From contig NZ_CVQP01000006.1 of the NCBI RefSeq assembly GCF_001040705.1, forward strand, positions 425,760 to 489,759: a stretch of 64,000 nt of DNA. The letters are read 5' to 3'. The first letter of the stretch is position 1, and every line of letters starts with the position of its first letter. Shown here piece by piece: positions 37,537 through 48,453 of the stretch. This stretch comes from Rhodococcus sp. RD6.2. Its GTDB lineage: Bacteria; Actinomycetota; Actinomycetes; Mycobacteriales; Mycobacteriaceae. Made by a program: the position numbers and the translations under genes. The notes beneath the pieces were generated by a model. The model made no database searches and had not been told where the DNA came from. It saw only the letters and a program-made list of their open reading frames with translations.

Positions 37537-37570
37537 ACGTGTGTCCAGGGACGGTGCGCACGGCGGGTAG

Positions 37571-38575
<1,005 letters not shown>

Positions 38576-38588
38576 CAGGCGGTCGCGC

Positions 38589-38638
38589 CGCCCGTGAGTC
38601 CTTCCGGTCCCGTGACGGGCCGAAAGGACTCACGGGCG
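38589..38638. terminator. Bidirectional terminator-like hairpin between adoK and asnB
   Basis: Arms 38589-38603 and 38624-38638 are exact 15-bp complements. The stem core CCGTGAGTCCTT recurs in the hairpin at 56619-56659, also at a convergent junction. Confidence 0.75.
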
Positions 38639-38647
38639 CGACGCGCC

Positions 38648-40573
38648 CTACACGTGGACCGGGTACACCGGCTCCTGGATCTGCGGCACGATCCGCTTCT
38701 CGACGAAGATTCCGTGCCACACCATGAAGCACAGCACCGTCCACAGGCGACGGCTGTGATCCGACGTGCCCGCGCGGTGCTCGTTCAGCATCGAGGCGAC
38801 TGCGGCCTTGTCGAAGATGTGGTCCGTCTGCGAGTCCGCGATCTGCTGGTGCGCCCAGTCGAACAGTTCGGTGCCTGCCAGCCAGTGCCGCAGCGGAACA
38901 GGGAAGCCCAGCTTGGCGCGGTGCAGCACGTGCGCCGGGACGATCCCCTCGAGTGCCTGCCGCAGGGCGTACTTGGTGGTGCTCTTGGTGATCTTCTGCT
39001 CCAGCGGCACCCGTGAGGCGACCTCGAAGACCTCGGTGTCGAGGAACGGCACGCGCAACTCGAGCGAGTTCGCCATCGTCATCTTGTCGGCCTTGACGAG
39101 GATGTCGCCGCGCAGCCACGTGAACAGGTCCAGATGCTGCATCCGCGCGACCGGATCCCAGCCCGCCGACTGCGCGTAGATCGGCGCGGTGACGTCCCGG
39201 TGCGTCCACTCCGGGCGGAAGTCCCGCAGCACGGCTCGCAGCTGCGCGTCGTTGAAGCTGCGGGCGTTGCCGTAGTAGCGCTCCTCGAGGGTCATCGACC
39301 CGCGGTTGAGGAGGCTCTTGCCCCGGGTGCCTTCGGGGATCCGCTCCGACAGCTTCCCGGCGGCGCGGCGCAGAGGCGCGGGCAGGTACTCGAACGGCTT
39401 GAGCGACAACGGTTCCCGATAGATGGTGTACCCGCCGAACAGCTCGTCGGCGCCCTCGCCCGACAGCACCACCTTGACGTGCTTACGGGCTTCCTTCGCG
39501 ACGAACCACAGCGGCACGAGCGCGGGGTCCGCCACCGGATCGTCCAGGTACCAGATGATTTCGGGAATCGCAGCGGCGAACTCGGCGGGGGAGACGACCT
39601 TCACGATGTGGCGGGCGCCGATCGCGGCGGCCGACTCGGCGGCCACGTCGACCTCCGAGTAGCCCTCACGTTCGAATCCGGTGGTGAAGGTGATCAGCTT
39701 CGGGTTGTGCCGCATCGCCAGCGCCGCGATCGCCGTCGAGTCGATGCCGCCGGACAGGAACGAGCCGACCGTGACGTCCGCGCGCATGTGCTTGGCGACG
39801 GAGTCCTCGAGGGCCTCTGCGATCTCGCGGTAGCGAACCTGCTCCGAGCCGGGCGAGAACGGCCGCACCGGGAACTTCGGGGTGAAGTACCGCGTGATCC
39901 GCGGCTCCTCGCCGGGACGCACCCACGCGTAGGACCCCGACTCGAGACGCCGGATGTCGGCGTGCAGCGATTCCGGCTCCGGGACGTACTGCAGGACCGT
40001 GTAGTGCTCGATCGCCCGCGGATCGAGATCGGTGTCGATGCCGATGACGTCGGCCAGTTCGAGGAGGCTCTTCTTCTCGCTGCCGAACGCCGTCCCCGCG
40101 GATCCGGACGCCAGGAACAGCGGCTTGATGCCGAACGGGTCTCGGGCGATGAACAGTTCCCGCTTCTCGGTGTCCCAGATCGCGAAGGCGAACATGCCGC
40201 GCAGTCGGCTCACCGCATCCGAACCCCAGTGGTGGAACGCCGCGACGATCGACTCGCTGTCACCCTCGGTGGCGAACTCGGCGCCGTGGTCGCGAGCGAG
40301 TTCCTCACGCAACTCCAGGTAGTTGTAGATCTCGCCGTTGAATGTCAGCGCATACCGGGTCGGGTTGTCCGCGGGACCCCAGCGGAGCGGCTGGTGCGAA
40401 TGCTCGATGTCGATGATCGAGAGGCGGTTGAAGCCGAAAACGAGGTCGTCGTCGTGCCACGTGCCGTGCTCGTCGGGGCCGCGATGCCGCAGACAGTGCA
40501 TCGCGGAATCGACCCGGGCGACGGTGTCGTCGGAGGTTCCGTCCGAGGTCAGTAACCCGAGCAGTCCACACAC
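38648..40573 (-). CDS. asnB: Asparagine synthase (glutamine-hydrolysing)
   Basis: Makes asparagine from aspartate with glutamine as nitrogen donor. The 641-residue protein begins Met-Cys-Gly, so Cys2 is the glutaminase nucleophile; this fixes the GTG start at 40573 although the frame is open to 40840. The N-terminal domain has RHRGPDEHGTW, NRLSIIDI and TFNGEIYNY; the C-terminal synthetase domain has the PP-loop SFLSGGIDSTAIA near residue 275 and LSGEGADELFGGY near residue 380. It matches Rv2201. Its 221-base promoter region is shared with ctaC. Confidence 0.95.
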   Translation of the reverse strand: MCGLLGLLTSDGTSDDTVARVDSAMHCLRHRGPDEHGTWHDDDLVFGFNRLSIIDIEHSHQPLRWGPADNPTRYALTFNGEIYNYLELREELARDHGAEFATEGDSESIVAAFHHWGSDAVSRLRGMFAFAIWDTEKRELFIARDPFGIKPLFLASGSAGTAFGSEKKSLLELADVIGIDTDLDPRAIEHYTVLQYVPEPESLHADIRRLESGSYAWVRPGEEPRITRYFTPKFPVRPFSPGSEQVRYREIAEALEDSVAKHMRADVTVGSFLSGGIDSTAIAALAMRHNPKLITFTTGFEREGYSEVDVAAESAAAIGARHIVKVVSPAEFAAAIPEIIWYLDDPVADPALVPLWFVAKEARKHVKVVLSGEGADELFGGYTIYREPLSLKPFEYLPAPLRRAAGKLSERIPEGTRGKSLLNRGSMTLEERYYGNARSFNDAQLRAVLRDFRPEWTHRDVTAPIYAQSAGWDPVARMQHLDLFTWLRGDILVKADKMTMANSLELRVPFLDTEVFEVASRVPLEQKITKSTTKYALRQALEGIVPAHVLHRAKLGFPVPLRHWLAGTELFDWAHQQIADSQTDHIFDKAAVASMLNEHRAGTSDHSRRLWTVLCFMVWHGIFVEKRIVPQIQEPVYPVHV

Positions 40574-40794
40574 AGCGTCCAATACCTCAATTCGCTTCGG
40601 GGGCACCTCCGCACCGGCGTGAACAGGCGGGGAGGAAGTTGCCGATTGATTCTGCCGAGTATGCCGCAGACCCGCCGAACCGCCGGGTGTGACCCGGGAG
40701 TGGATAGGCGACGGCTTTGGTCTACGCTGCGTAGTATTCGGGTGGTCCGCTGGGCTGCCCCTATCAATTTTGCGGCGATCAGGAAGGCGTGAAC

Positions 40795-41859
40795 GTGGCG
40801 CAGAGTCGGATCCTTCGGCGAGCGGGGCTAGTGGTCTCATTGGGACTGGCCGCCATGCTGCTGTCGGGATGTTCGATCGACAATTCGGTGCTTCGCTTCG
40901 GATGGCCGTCGGGCATCACCCCCCAGGCCGAGCGGATGCGCGAACTGTGGACCTGGTCGGTCATCGCCGCCCTGTTCATGGGCGTGATCGTGTGGGGCCT
41001 GACGTTCTGGACGGTCATCTTCCATCGGAAGAAGAAGGACTCGCCGGAATTCCCGAGGCAGACGGCCTACAACGTGCCGCTCGAGCTGTTCTACACAGCC
41101 GTGCCGTTCGTCATCATCGCCGTGCTGTTCTACTTCACCGTGGTCGTGCAGAACTACGTCCACGAGAAGAAGGACGACCCGAACGTCGTCGTCGACGTGA
41201 CCGCATTCCAGTGGAACTGGAAGTTCGGTTACCGCTCGATCGATCTCGGTGACGGCACGGCGAAGTACGACGGCGTCGACAAGGAAGCCCAGGCTGCGGC
41301 CGAGGCTCCGGCCGAAGAGCAGATCATCCACGGCAAGGCCGTCCCCCCGCCGCTAGCCGGCAAGGGTGAGCACGATCTGTCCTACCTGCGCTACGACACC
41401 ATCGAGACCGTCGGCAGCAGCACCGAGATCCCGATCCTGGTCCTGCCGACCGGCAAGCGGATCGAGTTCGTGCTCGCCGCGTCCGACGTCATCCACGCGT
41501 TCTGGGTTCCGGAGTTCCTCTTCAAGCGGGACGTCATGCCGAACCCGAAGGAGAACCACTCCGACAACGTCTTCCAGATCAGTGAGATCCAGAAGGAAGG
41601 CGCGTTCGTCGGCCGCTGCGCCGAGATGTGCGGCACCTACCACGCGATGATGAACTTCGAGGTCCGCGCCGTGAGCCCGGAGAAGTTCGCGCAGTACATC
41701 GAGCTGCGCAAGCCCACCGACGAGGGTGGCAAGGGCATGACGACCGCAGAGGCACTCGACGCGATCGGTGAGTCGCCGGTTGCGACGTCGACGACACCGT
41801 TCAACACCGAGCGCACCTACCGCCAGGCCACCGAGGTTCTCGAGGGCGAATACCAGTAG
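40795..41859 (+). CDS. ctaC: Cytochrome c oxidase subunit II (aa3 type)
   Basis: Subunit II of the aa3 oxidase, carrying the CuA centre that receives electrons from the bcc complex. The 354-residue product has a lipoprotein-type leader ending LLSGC, two membrane helices (about residues 48-68 and 95-115), VTAFQWNWKFGY, and the CuA ligands in ASDVIHAFWVPEF and GRCAEMCGTYHAMM. An insertion rich in Ala/Glu between residues 160-195 is typical for actinobacteria. GTG at 40795 is used because AGGAAGG lies 7 bases before it; GTG 40789 is too near. ctaF follows. Confidence 0.95.
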   Translation: MAQSRILRRAGLVVSLGLAAMLLSGCSIDNSVLRFGWPSGITPQAERMRELWTWSVIAALFMGVIVWGLTFWTVIFHRKKKDSPEFPRQTAYNVPLELFYTAVPFVIIAVLFYFTVVVQNYVHEKKDDPNVVVDVTAFQWNWKFGYRSIDLGDGTAKYDGVDKEAQAAAEAPAEEQIIHGKAVPPPLAGKGEHDLSYLRYDTIETVGSSTEIPILVLPTGKRIEFVLAASDVIHAFWVPEFLFKRDVMPNPKENHSDNVFQISEIQKEGAFVGRCAEMCGTYHAMMNFEVRAVSPEKFAQYIELRKPTDEGGKGMTTAEALDAIGESPVATSTTPFNTERTYRQATEVLEGEYQ

Positions 41860-41933
41860 GCGCGCCGGGCATGCAGGGCATGCCGCGCCACTGGCATCCA
41901 ACGACCTAGCTACCTGCTGAAGGACGAGCTGAT

Positions 41934-42350
41934 ATGAAGATCGAAGCGAAGCTCTTCGAGATCTTGACGGTGTTTTTCATCTTCATCGCGATCGTGTACG
42001 GCATCTTCACCGCCGTCTCACGAACCGGTGTCGAGTGGGCGGGCACCACCGCGCTGGTGCTGACCGCCGGGCTGAGCCTGATCATCGGAACCTACTTCCG
42101 ATTCGTCGCTCGCCGCCTCGACACCCGCCCCGAAGACTACGAGGAGGCCGAGATCTCCGACGGTGCAGGCGATCTGGGCTTCTTCAGCCCGGGTAGCTTC
42201 TGGCCCATCCTGGTCGCCTTCGGAGCCGCATTCACGGCTGTCGCCCTCGCGTTCTTCCAGCCCTGGATGATCGTCGTCGGTGCCATCCTGGTCATCGCGT
42301 CGGCCGCTGGTCTGGTCTTCGAGTACCATGTCGGTCCCGAGAAGCACTGA
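41934..42350 (+). CDS. ctaF: Cytochrome c oxidase subunit IV, actinobacterial type
   Basis: A 138-residue membrane protein with four helices in two pairs (about residues 6-28 and 37-57, then 88-108 and 110-128), the fold of actinobacterial oxidase subunit IV. Typical stretches are [42 protein letters not shown] (split by the cytosolic loop) and the terminal [10 protein letters not shown]. It lies 74 bases after ctaC, as in M. tuberculosis (Rv2199c), and is followed by a strong hairpin. Confidence 0.94.
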   Translation: MKIEAKLFEILTVFFIFIAIVYGIFTAVSRTGVEWAGTTALVLTAGLSLIIGTYFRFVARRLDTRPEDYEEAEISDGAGDLGFFSPGSFWPILVAFGAAFTAVALAFFQPWMIVVGAILVIASAAGLVFEYHVGPEKH

Positions 42351-42368
42351 CACCGGCGCACACGTCCA

Positions 42369-42412
42369 CGCCGAGGGCGCCGCACTCCACACGGAGTGCG
42401 GCGCCCTCGGCG
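42369..42412 (+). terminator. Intrinsic terminator after ctaF
   Basis: Arms 42369-42388 and 42393-42412 are exact 20-bp complements with loop ACAC, followed by TTT on the plus strand. Confidence 0.85.
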
Positions 42413-42464
42413 TTTCGGCGTGTCCCGGTTCGTTCCGGTGTCCCTGTTGTTCGTCGTCGAGCCA

Positions 42465-42493
42465 TGCCCCTTCATCGCTCCGATGAAGGGGCA
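42465..42493 (-). terminator. Terminator-like hairpin after the small membrane protein gene
   Basis: Arms 42465-42477 and 42481-42493 are exact 13-bp complements with loop CTC, 9 bases after the stop of the leftward gene at 42503. Confidence 0.65.
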
Positions 42494-42502
42494 CAGCTCA
42501 CG

Positions 42503-42691
42503 CTAGCGACGTCGTCCTCCGATGAGGACCACGCCGATGACCCCGACGATCACGAAGGCCACGGACGCGGGCAGCGCCCACTGACCGATGAAGGGGCCAC
42601 CGAACAGGATGGCGCCGACGGTTCCCACCGTGCCGACGACGAGTAGGAGCGCCCCGATCGCGGCCACGACGTGTTCCCTTCGGTTGGTCAT
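42503..42691 (-). CDS. Small two-helix membrane protein, unknown function
   Basis: A 62-residue product: a basic N-terminus (MTNRREH), two hydrophobic helices (VVAAIGALLLVVGTVGTVGA and ASVAFVIVGVIGVVLIGG) joined by a short loop, and a basic GRRR end. ATG at 42691; ribosome site weak, and the frame is open upstream. The position between ctaF and qcrB is where mycobacteria have mmpS3 and another membrane gene, but no similarity to those is visible. It has its own terminator-like hairpin, which favours a real gene. Confidence 0.6.
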   Translation of the reverse strand: MTNRREHVVAAIGALLLVVGTVGTVGAILFGGPFIGQWALPASVAFVIVGVIGVVLIGGRRR

Positions 42692-42731
42692 CCGGCATTC
42701 AGGCCCGACGAGAAGGCCGTCAGATTCGATC

Positions 42732-43033
42732 TCAGGGGCGAACGGCGTCGACCTGCTCGTAGTGCTCGACCGTGGGGAAGGGCTCGTAGAAGTGGTGCAA
42801 CAGGCGACGCCACTGCTGATACTCGGGAGATCCGCGGAACCCTTTGGTGTGGTCCTCCAGCGCATCCCATTCGAGGAGCAGTAGATAGGCGCCGGGTCGT
42901 TCGATGCACCGGGACAGGCTCAGGCTTCGGAAGCCCGGCATCCCCGCGACGATCTGCTTGGCGTGACCGAACGCGGACTCGAATTCGGTGGTCATACCGG
43001 GCTTCACCACCAGGGAGCGTGTTCCAGGATCAT
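42732..43033 (-). pseudogene. Antibiotic biosynthesis monooxygenase (ABM) domain protein, apparently frameshifted at the N-terminus
   Basis: The main frame encodes an ABM-type ferredoxin-like domain: LVVKPGM, GHAKQIVAGMPGFRSLSLSR, CIERPGAYLLLLEWDALEDH and the end LLHHFYEPFPTVEHYEQV. Such domains act in small monooxygenases or heme-degrading enzymes. The natural start MILEHA is at ATG 43033 but in another frame, which stops at 43004; one base appears to be missing near 43016. Either a recent frameshift, a sequence error, or a start at GTG in LVVKPG explains this. All conserved residues after the junction are intact. Confidence 0.6.
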
Positions 43034-43055
43034 CACCGAATGGTAGGCCGCTGCT

Positions 43056-43358
43056 GTGGTCGGGCGGTCGGTCCTGGTCCGGGACGACATCGTCCCGGAC
43101 GCTCGGGACACCCACCTCTTCCACCCGGGACCTGTCGTTCGACACGATCACGGGGTGACGACAGTCGACGCGACGAGCCTGATCGCCGAACTCCCTCAGC
43201 ACCAGCGGCTCATACTGCATCTGCGCGTCGTGCGCGGACTGTCCGTGGAGCGCACCGCACGGCTCCTCGGTGTCGGCCCGGACGAGGTTCTCCTGCGTCA
43301 GCACTGGGCGTTGAACGCCCTACGGCGCGTTCTGAGGAACTCGGAGGCGGTGGGGTAG
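43056..43358 (+). CDS. Orphan sigma-70 region 4-like protein
   Basis: The C-terminal 65 residues (IAELPQHQRLILHLRVVRGL, then SVERTARLLGVGPDEVLL and a basic helix) resemble region 4 of ECF sigma factors: the LP-x-x-Q-R start, the turn and recognition helix. No region 2 is present, so it cannot act as a normal sigma factor. The start is uncertain: GTG 43056 gives 100 residues, GTG 43155 gives 67. It could be a remnant of a sigma gene or a small DNA-binding protein. Confidence 0.5.
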   Translation: MVGRSVLVRDDIVPDARDTHLFHPGPVVRHDHGVTTVDATSLIAELPQHQRLILHLRVVRGLSVERTARLLGVGPDEVLLRQHWALNALRRVLRNSEAVG

Positions 43359-43412
43359 GGGAGCGGTGCCTGCGCGCGCGTGAGATGTACCCGAGGCATC
43401 GACGGTCCGGGA

Positions 43413-43466
43413 CGACAACGGGGAAGGCCCCGAACCCGTGTGGGTTCGGGGCCTTCCCCGTTGTCG
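43413..43466. terminator. Very strong hairpin at the qcrB 3' end
   Basis: Arms 43413-43437 and 43442-43466 are exact 25-bp complements with loop GTGT, the longest perfect stem in the window. It ends the ctaE-qcrCAB transcript and faces the orphan sigma-like gene. Confidence 0.85.
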
Positions 43467-43479
43467 TTGCCGACTGCGA

Positions 43480-45168
43480 TCAGTGCTTCGTGTCGCCGTC
43501 CGCAGACTCGATGCTCTTGGCACCGGACTCGATGCCGTGCACCTCGTCCTGGTAGTCCTTCAGCGTCGTGAGGAGCTCGTGCTCCTTCTCGTGCTCGGCG
43601 GCGAGGAGCGCGGCTGCCTCGTCGGCCGGGTCGGCGTACAGCAGGCTGCCGGAACCGGGCTTGCCGGCCGAACCGAGCTTGTTCATCTTCTTCGGGATCG
43701 CGGCACCCTGGTACTCGAGCGGGATCGGGTGGCCGTGATCGTCCACCGGTCCGAGGGGCTGGTGAACCTCGATGTACTCGCCGTGCGGCAGGCGCTTGAT
43801 GACGCCGGTCTCGATGCCGTGCTCGAGCACCGCGCGGTCGCTGCGCTGGAGGCCAAGGCAGAACCGGTAGGTGACGAAGTAGGCGATCGGAGGCAGCAGC
43901 ACCATTCCGATGCGGCCGATCCACGTCATCGCGTTGAGCGAGATGTCGAACTTGAACGCGATGATGTCGTTGATGCACATGATCGTGAGGATCGCGTAGA
44001 AGGTCACGGCCATGACACCGAGGCCGGTACGGACCGGCACGTCACGCGGACGCTGCAGCAGGTTGTGGTGCGCGTCGTCCTTGGTGAACTTCTTCTCGAT
44101 CCACGGGTAGGCGATCAGCACCGTGAACACCAGGCCCATGATCAGCGCGACAGCGAACACCGCGGGGATCGTGTACCGGCCGAACGGGTAGAGCTCCCAC
44201 GCCGGCCACAGTCGGGCCAGGCCGTCCGTCCACATCATGTAGATGTCGGGCTGGCTGCCCGCGGACACCTGCGACGGGTTGTACGGGCCGATGTTCCAGA
44301 TCGGGTTGATCTGCAGGACGCCACCCATGACGGCGAGGATGCCGAAGGTGAAGGCGAAGAACGCGCCACCCTTGAGGGCGAAGACCGGCAGGATTCGGAC
44401 GCCGACGACGTTGTTCTCGGTGCGGCCGGTTCCGGGGAACTGCGTGTGCTTCTGGTACCAGACCAGCGCGAGGTGCGCGCCGATCAGGGCCAGGATGATG
44501 CCGGGAACGAGCAGCACGTGCGCCACGTACAGACGCGGGATGATCAGCGTGCCGGGGAAGTCGCCGTCGAAGATCAAGAACTGCAGCCAGCTACCGACGA
44601 TCGGGACCGACAGGGTGATGCCGGACAGGGCGGCGCGGAGGCCGGTGCCGGACAGCAGGTCGTCGGGGAGCGAGTAGCCGAAGAAGCCCTCGAACATCGC
44701 CAGGATGAGCAGCAGACAGCCGATCACCCAGTTCGCCTCACGCGGGCGTCGGAACGCGCCGGTGAAGAAGATGCGAAGCAGGTGGACGATGATCGACGCC
44801 GCGAACATCAGCGCGGCCCAGTGGTGGATCTGTCGGACGAACAGACCGCCGCGGACCTCGAACGAGATGTCCAGGGTGGTCGCGTACGCCCGCGACATCT
44901 CGACACCGCGAAGCGGCTGGTAGGCGCCGTTGTAGACGACCTCCGCCATCGAAGGGTCGAAGAAGAGGGTGAGGTACACACCCGAGATCAGCAGGATGAG
45001 GAACGAGTACAGCGCGATCTCGCCGAGCATGAATGACCAGTGCGTCGGGAAGACCTTGTTGATCTGCTTTCGCATCCCGGCTGCCAGGTGGTAGCGCGAG
45101 TCGAGATTCTCGCCGGCTTTCGCGGCGTGAGCTGCGGCCTTGGTCTGGCCGCCAGTGATGGTTGTCAT
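43480..45168 (-). CDS. qcrB: Cytochrome bc1 complex cytochrome b subunit
   Basis: The quinol-oxidising heme b subunit of the cytochrome bcc complex, 562 residues. The N-terminal part carries the heme-ligand helices ([20 protein letters not shown] and, after helix [23 protein letters not shown] in two parts) and the C-terminal part the further helices and a long hydrophilic tail typical of actinobacteria. This subunit is the target of the imidazopyridine drug class in mycobacteria. ATG at 45168 overlaps the qcrA stop (ATGA), so it is translationally coupled. Hairpin downstream ends the operon. Confidence 0.96.
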   Translation of the reverse strand: MTTITGGQTKAAAHAAKAGENLDSRYHLAAGMRKQINKVFPTHWSFMLGEIALYSFLILLISGVYLTLFFDPSMAEVVYNGAYQPLRGVEMSRAYATTLDISFEVRGGLFVRQIHHWAALMFAASIIVHLLRIFFTGAFRRPREANWVIGCLLLILAMFEGFFGYSLPDDLLSGTGLRAALSGITLSVPIVGSWLQFLIFDGDFPGTLIIPRLYVAHVLLVPGIILALIGAHLALVWYQKHTQFPGTGRTENNVVGVRILPVFALKGGAFFAFTFGILAVMGGVLQINPIWNIGPYNPSQVSAGSQPDIYMMWTDGLARLWPAWELYPFGRYTIPAVFAVALIMGLVFTVLIAYPWIEKKFTKDDAHHNLLQRPRDVPVRTGLGVMAVTFYAILTIMCINDIIAFKFDISLNAMTWIGRIGMVLLPPIAYFVTYRFCLGLQRSDRAVLEHGIETGVIKRLPHGEYIEVHQPLGPVDDHGHPIPLEYQGAAIPKKMNKLGSAGKPGSGSLLYADPADEAAALLAAEHEKEHELLTTLKDYQDEVHGIESGAKSIESADGDTKH

Positions 45169-46307
45169 GAACGACGCTCCCAAAATCCGGGGCCGAGGGC
45201 CTCGACGAAGTCACCGTTGGCGACGAGGAAACCCTCTTCGTTCACGGTAATCGGCAACTGGGGCAGAGCGCGAGCCGCGGGACCGAAGATCGGCTTGCCG
45301 TACTGCAGAGCGTCGAACTGCGACTGGTGGCACGGGCAGAGAATCCGGTTGGACTGCTGCTCGTACAGCGAGGTCGGGCAGCCCAGGTGGGTGCACAGCT
45401 TCGAGTAGGCCCAGTAGTCGCCGAAGTTGAAGCTCTCCTGACCCTTGCGCCGGATTGCGCGGTCGCTGTCCTCGGTGCGAAGACGGATCAGCATGACCGG
45501 GTTGTCGGCGCGCTTGAGTGCGTGCGCGAGCGCCTTCTCGTTGCCGCGCTCGGACTCACGGAACGGGAAAACCGTCTCCATGGCTCCCGCGTCGAGATCC
45601 TCCGGGCGAACCAGGACGATGTCGTGCGGACGGCCGGTGTAGCGACGCAGGTAGATGGTCTCGCCCGGGAAGGTGGGGGTCCAGCCGGAGGTCCACAGGT
45701 CGGAGTTGTCGCCCTTGGCCCACGGGTTCTTGATCAGGCCACCGAGCGGCATGATCGCCATGACACCCAGTGCACCCGCACCGAAACCGAGGGTGCGCTT
45801 GATGATCTTGCGGCGACCGATCGTGGAGGTCTCCAGCGAATCGGCCAGCTCGGCGACGATCGTCTTGCGGTCGACCTCGGCGGAGCCGCCCTGGTCGTGA
45901 CGATCCTGGATCGACACCTCTTCGGGAACGAACTTCTTGGTGAACAGCACCGCGCCGACACCGAGCCCGAGGATCGCCAGGCCCATCGTCAAACCGATGA
46001 GCGGCGTGTACAGGCTGTACTTGTCGTAGCCCTCTTCGCCCATGCCCTTGTACTCCCAGGGCCAGAAGAGGTAGATCGCGATGAACGCGACCGCGGAGAT
46101 GCCTGCGAGAGCGAACCAGTAGGCGACGGCGCGCTCGGCGCGCTTCTCGGCCTTGGTTCCCTCGACGGTCCAACGCTCACGACGGAACGCCACGTCGACA
46201 CCGTCAAGGTTGGTGCCGAGGGTGACGAGCTCGTCGCGACTCATCGCGTCGAGTTCTTCCTTCGTGTAGTCCTTCTTCGGCGTACCGCCGTGTCCGGCGT
46301 CGCTCAT
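45165..46307 (-). CDS. qcrA: Cytochrome bc1 complex Rieske iron-sulfur subunit
   Basis: A 380-residue Rieske protein with three membrane helices (about residues 66-83, 100-122 and 176-196), the actinobacterial arrangement. The 2Fe-2S ligands are in CTHLGCP and CPCHQSQFD at about residues 303-325, with [11 protein letters not shown] after them. Its third helix carries a twin-arginine-like [13 protein letters not shown] at the start. ATG at 46307 overlaps the qcrC stop (ATGA). Middle gene of qcrC-qcrA-qcrB. Confidence 0.96.
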   Translation of the reverse strand: MSDAGHGGTPKKDYTKEELDAMSRDELVTLGTNLDGVDVAFRRERWTVEGTKAEKRAERAVAYWFALAGISAVAFIAIYLFWPWEYKGMGEEGYDKYSLYTPLIGLTMGLAILGLGVGAVLFTKKFVPEEVSIQDRHDQGGSAEVDRKTIVAELADSLETSTIGRRKIIKRTLGFGAGALGVMAIMPLGGLIKNPWAKGDNSDLWTSGWTPTFPGETIYLRRYTGRPHDIVLVRPEDLDAGAMETVFPFRESERGNEKALAHALKRADNPVMLIRLRTEDSDRAIRRKGQESFNFGDYWAYSKLCTHLGCPTSLYEQQSNRILCPCHQSQFDALQYGKPIFGPAARALPQLPITVNEEGFLVANGDFVEALGPGFWERRS

Positions 46308-47155
46308 GACCTTGCTCCGATCCACATTGCTGCGCCGACGACGGCAACGATTCCGATGGCCCACATGGCCATGCCCTCCGAGGCGGGGCCGAAACCGCCG
46401 AGGCCGTAGCCGCCGGGGCTCTGGGTCTCGCTGGCGGACTTGATGTACGCGATGATGTCGCGCTTCTCGTCCGGGCTCAACTGGCGATCCGAGAACTTGG
46501 GCATGTTCTGCGGACCGGTGGCCATCGCCTGGTAGATCTGCTGCTCGTTCGGGGCGTCGAGCTCGGGCGCGAACTTGCCGGACGACAGTGCACCGCCGCG
46601 ACCGGTGAAGTTGTGGCAGGACGCGCAGTTCAGCCGGAACAGCTCGCTGCCGCGGGCGATGTCGTCACCACGCAGCGACGTCGTCGCGATCTCGCCGTTC
46701 TCGTCCCGCACGGTGGTCGGGCCGCCGCCGTTGGCCTGGATGTAGGCGCCGATGGCGTCGGTCTGACGGGCGTCGAACTTCGTCGGCTTGCGGACGGCCT
46801 GCGCTTCGTTGCGGACCATCGGCATGCGGCCGGAGGACACCTGGAAGTACACGGCTGCCTCACCGACACCGATCAGGCTCGGGCCGCGGTCCTGGACACC
46901 CTGCAGGTTCGCACCGTGGCAGGTGACGCACGAGGTGTCGTAGAGCTGCTTGCCCTCGCGGATCAACGCCGATGCGTCGTCGGACGCCGTGGCGACCTGC
47001 GGGGTGGGCGTGAGGGCCGAGGCGAGGAAGCCGGCGCCGACAAGTCCCATCATCAGGATCAGCGCGCCGGTGATCCGGCGGCGGAACTTGCGCTGACGAC
47101 GGGCTCGTGTTGCAGACGCGCTGTCGGCGGCTGCTGAAGGGGGGGATGAACTCAT
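46304..47155 (-). CDS. qcrC: Cytochrome bc1 complex diheme cytochrome c subunit
   Basis: A 283-residue membrane-anchored diheme cytochrome c that replaces a soluble cytochrome c in actinobacteria. Heme sites are CVTCH (76-80) and CASCH (177-181), each followed by a methionine ligand region (RMPMV; NMPKF). An N-terminal helix (about residues 30-48) and a C-terminal helix ([20 protein letters not shown]) hold it in the membrane. ATG at 47155 follows a purine-poor leader. It lies 63 bases after ctaE. Confidence 0.97.
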   Translation of the reverse strand: MSSSPPSAAADSASATRARRQRKFRRRITGALILMMGLVGAGFLASALTPTPQVATASDDASALIREGKQLYDTSCVTCHGANLQGVQDRGPSLIGVGEAAVYFQVSSGRMPMVRNEAQAVRKPTKFDARQTDAIGAYIQANGGGPTTVRDENGEIATTSLRGDDIARGSELFRLNCASCHNFTGRGGALSSGKFAPELDAPNEQQIYQAMATGPQNMPKFSDRQLSPDEKRDIIAYIKSASETQSPGGYGLGGFGPASEGMAMWAIGIVAVVGAAMWIGARS

Positions 47156-47218
47156 CTGTATCCCTTTGGTCTCGCGGGACGGACTGAACGGGCTGGGGCT
47201 GGGTACTGCGTTCAGCTG

Positions 47219-47830
47219 CTAACGGATGAAATAGATGGTGGCGAACAGGCCGATCCACACGATGTCGACGAAGTGCCAGTAGTACGAGACGACGATTGCT
47301 GCCGTCGCCTGTGCCGGGGTGAACTTGCTGACTTTGGTTCGGACAATCAGGAAGACGAAGGCGACGAGACCACCGATCACGTGTAGGCCGTGGAAGCCGG
47401 TCGTGATGTAGAAGACGGAGCCGTACGCGCTGCTCGACAGCGTCGTGCCATGCTCCACCAGGTGGATGTACTCGTACGCCTGGCCGAGCACGAAGAACGT
47501 GCCCATGGCCAGGGTGAGGACATACCAGCGGCGCAGGCCGAAGACGTCGCCCTTCTCGGCGGCGAAAACGCCCATCTGGCAGGTGAACGACGAGGCCACG
47601 AGCACCGCGGTGACCGGCACGGCGAGTGCCAGGTTCAACTCGGTGGGCTCCGGCGGCCAATTGCCGTTCGCCTGTGCACGCGCGACGAAATACATCGCGA
47701 ACAAACCAGCGAAGAACATCAGCTCGCTGGACAGCCAGATAATGGTGCCGACGCTGACCATGTTCGGCCGGTTCAGCGAGTGCACGCGCTGGGTGATTGC
47801 GGATCCTTGGGTCCCTACTGCGCTCGTCAC
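47219..47830 (-). CDS. ctaE: Cytochrome c oxidase subunit III
   Basis: A 203-residue aa3 oxidase subunit III with five membrane helices. Family motifs: [25 protein letters not shown]-like [25 protein letters not shown] and [15 protein letters not shown]. The short five-helix form is normal for actinobacteria. GTG at 47830; no strong ribosome site is seen, so the transcript may begin close to the start. First gene of the ctaE-qcrC-qcrA-qcrB operon, which links oxidase and bc complex. Confidence 0.96.
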   Translation of the reverse strand: MTSAVGTQGSAITQRVHSLNRPNMVSVGTIIWLSSELMFFAGLFAMYFVARAQANGNWPPEPTELNLALAVPVTAVLVASSFTCQMGVFAAEKGDVFGLRRWYVLTLAMGTFFVLGQAYEYIHLVEHGTTLSSSAYGSVFYITTGFHGLHVIGGLVAFVFLIVRTKVSKFTPAQATAAIVVSYYWHFVDIVWIGLFATIYFIR

Positions 47831-47956
47831 AGAAGGAAGTATGACGCGTTGTCGTACGAGAGGACCACCCGGGTCCGCTGTTGGCGCGTCGTGCCCGAAT
47901 TCCAGTATGCCCGAAGTCGCGATTGTGCAGGTCGGTGCTCATGGCAGGCTGAACGC

Positions 47957-48409
47957 ATGACTGGGGCGCGGTGGTGGAAGCAGCTTTTCGGACGGGGTAA
48001 GGCGGTGGCGCTGGACGCGGAGCGCACCGATCTGGTGGTGGTCGTGTCGAGCTTCGACGACGCCGAGGCATGCAGCACCGCACTGGCCCGTGGCGCCGAG
48101 ACCGCACCCGCGTGGAATGAGCAGGACGAGGCTGTCCTGCGGCACCATCTCCGGCTGCCGGGGGACAGCGTCGATCGCGCCGTCGAGCTGGCCGCCCAGG
48201 ACGGGTACGTGATGGCCTCGGATCCTGTCGACGCGCCCCGAGTGGAGGTGTCCGACGGTCTGGTCGCCGTCGTCCTGCAACGCACCCAGACCCTCGACGC
48301 ACTGCACTGCTCACAGGAGAAGTCGCGGATGGCGGGTCTGGCGCAGCGAGCGGGAGGAACCGTCGTGGGTTGGGATGCCCTGCAACCTCCGCGGGACGCT
48401 GCGCTCTGA
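47957..48409 (+). CDS. Conserved hypothetical protein between ctaE and trpD
   Basis: A 150-residue cytosolic protein. An N-terminal basic segment ([12 protein letters not shown]) precedes a probable alpha/beta domain with [20 protein letters not shown] and [17 protein letters not shown], then [19 protein letters not shown]. The alternation of strand and helix resembles a ferredoxin-like fold but no family is confidently recognised. ATG at 47957 lies 127 bases from the divergent ctaE start, and trpD follows 44 bases later. Codon use is normal. Confidence 0.72.
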   Translation: MTGARWWKQLFGRGKAVALDAERTDLVVVVSSFDDAEACSTALARGAETAPAWNEQDEAVLRHHLRLPGDSVDRAVELAAQDGYVMASDPVDAPRVEVSDGLVAVVLQRTQTLDALHCSQEKSRMAGLAQRAGGTVVGWDALQPPRDAAL

Positions 48410-48453
48410 CTAAGCTGCCTTGCGGATTGCAGCGACGACAAGAGGCGGTTGGA

